From contig JBKEAJ010000119.1 of assembly GCA_047972135.1 (NCBI GenBank), positions 1 through 21,281 of the forward strand: DNA of 21,281 bases, written 5' to 3'. Under the pieces are notes generated by a model, which was not told where the DNA came from, did not search any database, and saw only the letters and a list, made by a program, of their open reading frames with translations. This stretch comes from JBKEAJ01 sp047972135. GTDB lineage: Bacteria; Bacteroidota; Bacteroidia; Bacteroidales; Prolixibacteraceae. A program made the position numbers and the translations under genes. Positions 1 to 9,500 of this stretch are shown here, piece by piece; the stretch's first letter is position 1; each line of letters starts with the position of its first letter.

Positions 1-1
1 A

Positions 2-154
2 GAGGTGGCATGTGGCAATGAGGCACAGCGTTCGATAGACTCCAACAGTCAGCCTGATTATAGGCCTAAGATGGAAGCAGAAATGAAAGAACTCCGTGAT
101 TCTGAGATGTGGCAAGACGGACAGACCGATCGCTCGCAACGCCCCGAGAACTAG
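2..154 (+). CDS. Possible 3' end of an unrecognised gene (5' end outside window)
   Basis: The second forward frame is open from the window edge to a TAG at 152-154, giving 50 residues that end in ...DRSQRPEN. The peptide is hydrophilic and rich in Glu, Asp, Gln and Arg, with no transmembrane segment and no domain I recognise. Support is limited to an open frame of plausible composition. A minus-strand frame across 66-302 is also open, but it runs through the palindromic repeat at 203-278 and is best read as a shadow. The part around 131-141 faintly resembles the end of that palindromic element, so the whole stretch could instead be eroded intergenic DNA. The upstream sequence would decide. 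Confidence 0.35.
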   Translation, partial: EVACGNEAQRSIDSNSQPDYRPKMEAEMKELRDSEMWQDGQTDRSQRPEN

Positions 155-202
155 AAGAAATAAATTTAGAGTTTGGTGATGAGTGGTCAGTGATGAGTGA
201 AT

Positions 203-278
203 CGTCATTGGCAGGAGCTGGCGACGAAGCAATCTCCTGCAACAAAGGACAGATTGCCACGTTGCGCTCGCAATGACG
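203..278. repeat. Palindromic dispersed element, copy 1
   Basis: A 76-bp element begins with CGTCATTG and ends with its exact reverse complement CAATGACG. An inner inverted repeat GCAATCT/AGATTGC nests inside the outer one. It closely matches 11411-11484, so it is a dispersed repeat. Short palindromic repeats of this kind (GTCATTGCGAG...) lie between genes in many bacterial genomes and resemble REP or non-autonomous MITE-type elements. No transposase is present here. This copy carries small changes in the left arm (GGCAGGAG instead of GCGAGGAG), so it is slightly more eroded than copy 2. Confidence 0.8.
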
Positions 279-290
279 ATAGAGGATGGA

Positions 291-366
291 CAGCAAAAGC
301 ATACAGCCTATAGCTTATTGCAAAAATATAAACACATGAAACTTCCATGCAGTGGGCTTTAAGCTA
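291..366 (+). repeat. Leader repeat, copy 1 (blocks B and A fused)
   Basis: The stretch consists of block B (cagcaaaagcat...agcctatagcttattgcaaaa, about 291-326) followed directly by block A (catgaaacttccatgcagt...ggctttaagctat, 335-366). Both blocks recur near 18.7 kb upstream of the lipocalin-like gene, there in the order A then B. Block A contains an eight-codon ORF, ATG at 336 to TAA at 360-362, encoding MKLPCSGL. The copy near 18.7 kb encodes MKLPCSRL. The repeat could be duplicated gene-start DNA, a mobile remnant or a short leader peptide. The sequence match is clear; the function is unknown. Confidence 0.7.
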
Positions 367-386
367 TTCAAGTTTTTTCTATTTTT

Positions 387-426
387 TATTCTTTGAGATA
401 AAAAAAACTTTTTATCTCAAAGAATA
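387..426. promoter_or_regulatory. Perfect 18-bp inverted repeat with 4-nt loop upstream of the giant gene
   Basis: Arms 387-404 and 409-426 are exact reverse complements around the loop AAAC (405-408). The core is ATTCTTTGAGATAAAAA. The structure lies about 125 bp before the chosen start of the giant gene. It lacks the G+C-rich stem and directly following U tract of a typical intrinsic terminator. It might still end transcription arriving from upstream, act as an operator for a dimeric regulator, or protect an mRNA 5' end. The inverted repeat is certain; its role is not. Confidence 0.65.
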
Positions 427-479
427 GCACGGTTTTTGAAAATATAGCTAATCTCTTCCATGTCTTTTTGATTGGAAGT

Positions 480-522
480 TGTGTGTGTGTGTGCGCGTAT
501 TTACAGGCGTACATTTTTTTTT
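480..522. repeat. (TG)7-CGCG alternating tract and T9 run in the 5' region
   Basis: Positions 480-500 alternate strictly between pyrimidine and purine, (TG)7 followed by CGCGTAT, a composition prone to Z-DNA. A run of nine T lies at 514-522, 30 bp before the ATG at 553. Both tracts are prone to slippage. They lie in the presumed promoter or 5' untranslated region. The same reading frame is open upstream to a TTG at 472, so length changes could alter either promoter spacing or, if translation began upstream, the frame. Confidence 0.7.
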
Positions 523-552
523 GCTTGGTATTCAGTAATAGAGGATGATTAT

Positions 553-3500
553 ATGCGAGGAGGAAAACTGAATTTTGGCAGGGTACATATGCTTGTATAC
601 CTGTTGGTTGTGTTTACAACTTTAGACTATGGAGCTGCTGCCCAAACTGGTGATGCCGGAGAGTTTATCACTACGTGGCAGATGGATAAAGACGAGATTT
701 TCTCGTTTCCCTTGAGCTATGGTTCTTATTATAACTTCACTATTGAGTGGGGTGATGGTAGTGAGGCTGAGCATTATATTGGCAGGGAGGGCAATAATCT
801 AAATTGCCGACATGAGTATAGTGATGCAGGCACTTACACGATTAAGATAAAGGCTCACGAGACTTTTCTAGGTAGTGGTTTTCCGAAGATTGAGATTTCT
901 GAAAATCAGCGCAGTAAGCTCATTGCAATAAAGCAGTGGGGCGATATAGGCTGGCAGACCTTGGAGAATGCTTTTGCCCATTGTGTTAATCTGGATGTTG
1001 TGGCAAAGGATGTACCCAATTTGAGTTCTGTATCTTCATTGTCGGGGATGTTCGACGGCTGTTTGGAGATGCACGGTACTTCGGCATTTGGCTCATGGGA
1101 TGTTAGCAATGTTTCCGACATGAGTTATATGTTTCGCAATGCCTCTTCCTTCGATCAAAATTTAGCTTCTTGGCGTATATCCTTGTTGAACGATGCATCG
1201 GGAATGTTTGAAGGCGCAGAGTTGTCGGTAATCAACTACGATGCATTGCTTATAGGGTGGTGGAAGCAGATTGAAAACGGGCCTCTCAAGGGAGGGGTTA
1301 AATTTCATGGTGGCAGTAGTCAGTATTGTAGTGGTGAGGATGCTCGCAATGAACTGATTAACAGAGGCTGGGGCGATGGGGTTAAGCTCTATAGTAATAC
1401 TACTGATATAAAGGATGGAGGCAAAAACTGTACGGTGGTCGATTTGGGTGATTTCATTACTAAGTGGGATGTAAAGTCTGTTGGAGGCAAGGGGACGATA
1501 AAGATACCGCTCAGCGACACATGTGATTATGATTTTACGATAGACTGGGGCGATGGTCATACCGCAACTTTCTCAGACAAAGGGCAAAATATAGACTGTT
1601 CGCATGAGTATGATATTACGGGAGGAGCGACCGAGAAGACCTTTACAGTCAAAATAAAAGCGAATGGAGTAGATGGCTTTCCATATATCTACTTTTCGTC
1701 TACATATGGGGTAGGGAATGGAGAAAATAGAAAGCAGTTGGCAGAAATAACGCAGTGGGGTGATATACGCTGGTCGACTATGTATCAGGCATTTGCCAAT
1801 TGTAGCAGGCTCAATGTTACTGCAGGTGATGTTCCCAATCTTAGCAGAGTTACAAATATGCAAGAAATGTTTTTGGGCTGTTCTAACCTTAAAGGAACAC
1901 CGAAGTTTGGTTCTTGGGATGTTTCTAATGTTGAGAATATGGCGGCGATGTTTAGTGCTGATCAGCATTTTAATCAGGACATTGGCTCTTGGGATGTCGG
2001 GAATGTCAAGAATATGGGATTTATGTTTTTCGGGTCAAGAATTTTCGATCAAAATCTTGGTTCTTGGGATATATCCTCATTAGTGAGTGCCGAGATGATA
2101 TTTTTTGGTACGACCCTATCTACTGCCAACTACGATGCCTTACTTATCTCGTGGGCACAGCAATGGAAAGCACTTTTGTTTGCAAAACCCGCTAGAGCAG
2201 GTGTTTCATTTTATGGAGGAGCTAGCATGTACTGTGAAGGTGAGTCTGCACGAGCTTATCTAGTTTCTAAGGGCTGGGGATATGGTGCTACTATTCCTGA
2301 TGGGGGTAAAGATCAGAGCATGCAGTGCAGTGTGGCAGAGCAGGATTATTTTGTTACTAAATGGAGAGTATCGGCAGGTGGTACGGTAACAATCCCGACG
2401 GTTGCGAGCGAGAGCTATGACTTTACTGTTTACTGGGGCGACGATGCAAGCGATGTGTTCAGGGGGAGAAATATCACTTGTTCGCATACTTATAAGAATA
2501 TTAAGGCTGACACTTTTACCATAAAAATAATAGGTAATGTGGATGCAAACAACGATCGCAAGTATGAGTCGGGTTTCCCACGTATTTTGTCGGACTACAC
2601 GAGGGAGAGTCCAAACAGGCAGCTTCTTTCGGTGGAGCAGTGGGGTGTTACTCTATGGAGATCTATGTACAAGGCTTTTTATGGCTGTGTAGCCTTGGAT
2701 GTTAAGGCAACCGATGTTCCTAATTTAAGTTTGGTTGGGAGTATGGAAGGGATGTTTACTTTTTGTCATAAACTTGTAGGCAATGAGTCGTTCAAGGACT
2801 GGAATGTAAGCAATGTCTGGATTATGCGGGAGCTGTTTAGGGAGGCAGAACTGTTTAATATTCCTATTGGCACTTGGAATGTCAGCAGAGTTTACGATAT
2901 GTCGGAGATGTTTAGGTATGCCAATGTCTTCGATCAAGATATTGGAGCGTGGAATGTAAGTCGGGTTGTTGCTATGGACTCGATGTTTCTGCATGCACAC
3001 GCTTACACCAATGGAGGACAGCCTCTGAGGTGGACTTATGATGATGACAACAATAGCGCTACGGCAGAGGTTTCGGCAACTGGCACGGTTAAGAGTATGC
3101 GAGCCATGTTTGAGTGGGCATTTAAGTTCAATCAGGACATATCGTCGTGGGATGTTGGCAGTGTTACTGACATGGCGTCGATGTTTAGGAGTGCTTATGC
3201 TTTCGATCAAGAAATAGGAGGGTGGAATGTCAGTAAGGTTAAGAGTATGAATAAGATGTTCTATGCGGGCGATTATGGAGAGGAGTATAAGATGATATTC
3301 AACAACGGCGGACAGCCCTTGAATTGGACTTATGATAACGACAATAATAGTGCTACGGCAGAGGTTTCGGCAACGGGTTCTGTTGCTGACATGTCGGGCA
3401 TGTTTTATCGAGATACTGCTTTCAATCAGGATATTGGCGACTGGAATATTTTGTCTTTAGAATATGCAGACGAAATGTTTGAGCATGTTACTTTATCGGT

Positions 3501-6500
3501 CAGCAACTACGATTCCTTGCTTATAGGCTGGAACAGACAGCTTGATGCTAGTGAGGGCAAGCGTTATGTAATGTTTAGTGGTGGCAACAGCAAGTATTGT
3601 GCAGGAGCGGCGGCACGTTTATCTCTCTTTTCAATGCCTAAAGAGTGGACTATTAGCGACGGGGGATTGTTGGCTCCCGACAATAGTTTTTATTTTGTTG
3701 ACGACACTCTCAATTCATGTCCCGATAGCAAGCGGGAGTTGGTGCTTAGTGGCAGTGAGAAAGGTGTATATTATCAGCTTTACGAAAAGGACAGTAATGC
3801 AAAGCTTGGCGATTCTGTCGATGGGACAGGTATGCCTCTTAGCTTCTTTGTAAGTCCTTCTGAAACTGCGAGTTATTATGTGGTAGCACAGAGTAATTCG
3901 GACTCTACGGGCGCATGTGCATCGCAGCCACTCGACACAGCCCTTGTCAATGTGATAAAAGACATTAAGGGCGGGAAACTATCGTCGTCCTATCAGATTG
4001 TTTATCCTGGATCGAACAGTATCTCTCTGAAGCTAAGTGGCTATGCAGGCGATATTGTACGTTGGGAAGCAAGTGCAAATAGAGCCTTTGATGATTATGT
4101 AGTAATCAATAATAGCGGTACATTCTATACCACCTCAGATTTGGATACAACAACTTACTTCCGAGCTTTCATCAAAATAGACGATTGTGATTCACTTTAC
4201 TCAGAGATAGCACATGTGGAGGTGTCGGACGATGCTGGGAAGTTTATAACTACTTGGAACATTGGTGCAAATGAGAGGTTTGTGTTGCCTCTGACCTATG
4301 GAGCGGCATATGGCTTCATCATTGATTGGGGAGATGGAACAGCCCCCGAGGCTTACGATGGAGTTGCACAAGACCTTGACTGTAAGCATGATTACATCGA
4401 AGCAGGCATTTATACCATCAAGATAAAAGGGACTTTGTCGGGTCGTTTGCCCAAAATAACGATTATTGACGAGCAGGTCAGAGACAAACTCCTTTCGGTG
4501 GCACAGTGGGGCGACGGCAGGTGGTCGTCGATGGAGGAAGCTTTTTCCGATTGTAAGAATATGGATGTTACGGCAAAGGACATTCCGAATTTTAGTGAGC
4601 TTACTGACTTGTCGTCGATGTTTCGTGGCTGTACAAGTCTCAGAGGTACAGCGACTTTCAGCGAGTGGGATGTCAGCACTGTAAAGAAAATGAACAATAT
4701 GTTTCAGGGAGCTTCGGTTTTCGATCAAAATATAGGCACTTGGGATGTTTCGTCCTTGGAAGAAGCTGGATATATGCTTGCCGAGGCGAGGCTGTCGGTA
4801 GCGAACTACGACTCCTTGCTTATAGGCTGGAACAGGCAAGTTGTAGCCTCGACAGCAAAGACGGGAGTTCCATTTCACGGAGGCAATAGTAAGTATTGCA
4901 AGGGTGAAACCGCACGTAATTCGCTGATTAACAATTCTTGGGGTGAGGGCGGCACAATTCCGGATAAAGGGCTTGACTGTACGGAGCAGGAGCTAAACAG
5001 TTTCATCACCCGATGGTCCTTAGCAGCGTATGGTGAGGTAATGATACCGACCATCATCAGCGAGAACTACGACTTTACTGTTGACTGGGGAGATGGTTCT
5101 GAGCCTCAGCTTTTTAATAGCTCTCCTGTTATTGCTATTCATTCCTACACCAACCCCATACCTGAGGTGTTTACCGTAAAGATAAGGGCAAATCAGGATA
5201 ATGATGGCGATGGTAAGAATGAGACTGGTTTTCCACGTATGTCTTTTGAGGGAATACCTTATAAGGATAAAATTATTGATGTAGTACAATGGGGAAGCAT
5301 CAAGTGGCAGTCGATGGAAGAGATGTTTAAGGGCTGTGTCAATTTGGATGTTAGTGCTGAAGATGCACCCAATCTCACGGATGTTAGCAGTATGAGTTCT
5401 GTGTTTGAGGACTGTTCGTCGCTGGTTGGCACTTCTGCGTTTAACACATGGAATGTCGAGGGAGTCGAGGATATGTCAAGATTGTTTAAAGGAGCAAAAT
5501 ATTTCAATCAGGAGCTTAATACATGGATTGTTAGCAATGTGTTGGATATGAGGCATATGTTTCGAGATGCAGAGGCTTTCAATCAAGATCTTAGCAAGTG
5601 GGCAGTCGGCAGGGTTGAGGATATGCGCTATATGTTTGCAGGAGCAAAAAAATTTAACAAAAATATAGGAGATTGGCTTGTTGGCAATGTCGACAGCATG
5701 CATAATATGTTTGATGGGGCCTTGTCTTTCAATCAAGATATTGGAGGCTGGGATGTTGGCAAGGTTGCAACTATGAACCGTATGTTTCGAGGTGCACGTA
5801 GCTTCGATCAAGATTTGAGTGGCTGGAATATTCCCGAATTGGTGGATGCTGATGGTATGTTTAACTCTGTAAGGCTGTCGATTAGCAACTACGATGCTTT
5901 GCTGATTTCGTGGGATAGGCAGCTTGCCAACAACAGGGCAAAGGAAAAAGTGAAGTTTGATGGAGGTCTAAGTATCTATTGTACTGGCGAAGAGGCTCGC
6001 AGTAGGCTGATAAACAGGGCTTGGGGTGATGGATTGACTGCTGTCGACGGTTATCCTGATTCTCCAAATGACATTAAGGACGGTGGCAAGGCAAGTCCCT
6101 CCATTCCCGATGATTTTAACGGAGAGTTTTATTTATGTGCAGGCGACACTGTCAGTCTTCCTTTGGAGGGAGCTAGCGACCCTCTTGTCGATTATCAATT
6201 ATATGATGCGGCTAGCAACCTTCCTGTGGGCGATTCGATAAAAGGCACGGGAGCGACAATATACTTCAAGGTGTCGCCCGAGATTGCCGAGACGAAGTAC
6301 TATGTAAAAGCGTGTTACCATACGGATGTTTCTGTCAGCTGCACCTCTGTATCGAGTGGTATTACTACGGTTTATGTCCACGATAAGAAGTCTGAAATCA
6401 GTCCGATGCATAGCCGAGTTTTTGAGGCTACTAACAGCACCGATATTACGGTCAGTGCCTACACCGGTACACTAAAAGCGTGGCAATACAGCGAAGATCC

Positions 6501-9500
6501 GACATTTACCACCTATCAGGAGGTCTTAGACCCCTCTGGCAACACATTTACATTGAGCAATGTTTCTGCAAATACTTATGTAAGAGCCTTTTTTAGTAGT
6601 GTGGTTTGTGGTGGATATTATTCCGACACTGCCTTTGTTGAGGTCGTTTCGGCATCGGATTTGTTCATCACCGAGTGGCAAGTACAAGACGGTGATATAA
6701 TCAGTATTCCACTTGTTGACGACGCAAATTACAATTTCACTGTTGACTGGGGCGATGGCTCCGGACTTGAAGTTTATGAAGGGGCAAACATAACAAGTTC
6801 GCATACCTACACTACTGGGGGAACCTACAGTATTAAGATTGCAGCCAATATAGATGTGGACAAGAACGGCACCTACGAGACGGGTTTTCCTCGTATTCAT
6901 TTCAAACATTTAGACTCCAAAGACAAGATATATGCAATAAAGCAGTGGGGTAGTATCAGGTGGACTAGTATGTTCGAGGCATTCGAGTCTTGCTTGAATC
7001 TCGATGTAAAGGCGGGCGACATTCCCGATTTGAGTACCGTCCGCAGTTTGGGGCGAATGTTTGCCCAATGTGAGAGCCTTGTAGGTACGGCAAAGATTGG
7101 CGATTGGGATGTCAGTACGATTACCGAAATGAACCACATGTTCTATTTTAACTATCTGTTCAATCAGAATATTGGAGCATGGGATGTCCATAATGTGGTC
7201 AGAATGAACCATATGTTCACTGGAGCTTACTCTTTCGACAACGGAGGGCAGCCGCTGAGGTGGACTCACGACCACGACAATAATCCCGCCACTCCTGAGG
7301 TTTCGGCAACAGGGAAGGTCGAAAATATGGAAGCGATGTTTATGGGAGCCAATAGCTTCAATCGCAACATTAATCATTGGGATGTGAGCAAGGTTACGAT
7401 AATGAAATCGATGTTTAAGGAAGCCGATGCTTTTAATCAGGATATTGGAGCATGGAATGTCGTGAGTGTCAGCGACATGTCGTATATGTTTGACCATGTT
7501 GGTGCTTACAACAACGCAGGTCAGCCGCTGAGTTGGACTTACGACCATGACAATGATGCAGGAACTCCCGAAGTGTCTTCGACAGGTACTGTTACTTATG
7601 CCTTGTATATGTTTCGGGATGCCGAAAAATTTAATCAGGATATTAGTGATTGGGATGTTAGCAGTGTTGCCAAGATGAATGAGATGTTTAAGAATGCACG
7701 AAGTTTCGACCAAGACCTTAGCGATTGGGATATTTCGTCCTTAAACAATGCGTCCTCCATGTTTGAGGGCATCAAATTGTCGCTTGCCAACTACGACTCG
7801 CTGCTTATCGGCTGGAACAGGCAGCTTGTGGCAGGCAAGGGCAATAAGAATGTGGCGTTTCATGGTGGCAACAGTCAGTATTGTGCCGGAGCAGAGGCGC
7901 GAGCGTCTATGCTTTCCGATACCTATGCGTGGAAAATCACCGATGCTGGTTCGGCGGCAGCACTCGACGATATTGCTTTTGTTTCCGATACAATTGAATT
8001 ATGTGTCGGAGTCGACACCCTCTTGCAGCTCGACAGTAGTGAGCTAGGCTATAAATATGAGTTGTTTGCTAAATCTGATGATACTCAAGCTCTAGCAAGT
8101 GTAGCCGGCACGGGTGATACTGTCGGGTTTAGGGTAAGTCCATCGGACACATTGGATTACTACGTCTTGGCTATCAGGGCTACTGAGACCGGTAGCGATT
8201 GCGACACAGTGAGGCTCAGCAAAGAACTCAGAGTAAATGTTGCACCTGTAAGTGTGGGCGGTAGCGTTATGCCTTCTCAGTCAGTGGTTTACACTCAGTT
8301 TAACAAGGTCGTCTTGAGCCTCGCAAATCATGTCGGTGGTGTACAGCAATGGGAGAGCAGCATTAATGCTGATTTCAGTGATTCTGTTGTAGTTCGCACA
8401 AACTCGCCTGTTTTCACTGCCACAAATATAACAGACAGCACCTACTACCGTGCTTTGGTGAAGAGTGGAGCTTGCGACAGTGTGTATTCCGACACTGCTG
8501 TTATATATCCGATGTTGAACACCTGTCTTAGCAAACTGACAGACTCTGCCGATATTGGCAAGTACTTCGATGCGCTTTATACTTTCGATGGTTCGGGGTT
8601 TGGGCAAGACATGAGTGGCAATGCTTATCATTTGGCAGACAATAACAAGGGCTTGAGTTTTGAGAGAGACGATGCTATCTTGGGTTCAGCATTGCGTTTT
8701 GGTGGCATGAGTGTTTTGTATAATGATGATACCACATTTATGTCTGCTCCTTTATCCAATTTCAGTGTTGGTTTTTGGATGAAGCCCGACAACTCAGCTC
8801 TTGCGGATATGCAGATTTTGTTTGAAGAGGGCGACAGCAACAATGGTATATCGATAGTTCTCGAAGGCGGTCAGCTAAAGGTCTGTATTGCCTATACCGC
8901 AGGAGGTCAGCAAAAGAATGAGCTTGTAGCTCCCTATCCACAGGATGGCGGGTGGCATCATCTGATGTTGCAGCTCGACGACAAGGGTATAATACTTCTT
9001 TATATAGATGGTGGGATTAGTGCCTACTTCAAAGCTCCCTTAGTATGGGAGCATGGAGTAAGTGGCGTACTTGGGCATGAGCATTCCTCAGCTTTTGGTA
9101 ATTCATCCGGAGATATTGCCTTGACAGGGAATGTCAACTACAATGGTTACAAGGGGCTGATGGATGATATTTTCTACACACGCAAGTATGTTTCGGGCGG
9201 CAAGAACTTTCTGTACAATCAGTGCGCCTCGCCCAATCCCTTGCTGTCGATGGACTGCGAGCATGAGGTAGTGCAAAGCAATACCCTTCCTATTTCTGAG
9301 GGTGGAGGTATAAGGTGGAGCAGAATCAACCTAATCACCGGCGACTTGATGTCGGTGAACGATGAGACACACGACATGGCAAAGGCATTGGGAATAAACA
9401 GTATAGGCTACAACAGTCTCGACGGCTTGTTATACGGAGTAAGTCAGTATTTTCTGAAAGCTGTGGGAGCAGGAACAGAGCAGGCTTTCAGGACTGTCAG

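Noticed and set aside
66..302. Minus-strand open frame at the left edge
   Set aside because: It runs through the palindromic element and has no recognisable features or start site.
472..552. Upstream TTG start for the first giant gene
   Set aside because: It would place 27 residues (with TG-repeat-encoded VVCVC) before a normal signal peptide. The ATG at 553 has an AGAGGA site at good spacing.
6910..7713. Long antisense open frame (267 codons) and many similar ones across both giant genes
   Set aside because: They recur at equivalent places opposite the repeats, lack start signals and signal peptides, and their repetitive composition mirrors the DUF285 repeats. They are shadows.
661..7950. 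Regular repeats considered as a CRISPR array
   Set aside because: The repeats are in frame, imperfect, protein-coding and about 75 nt per unit without unique spacers.
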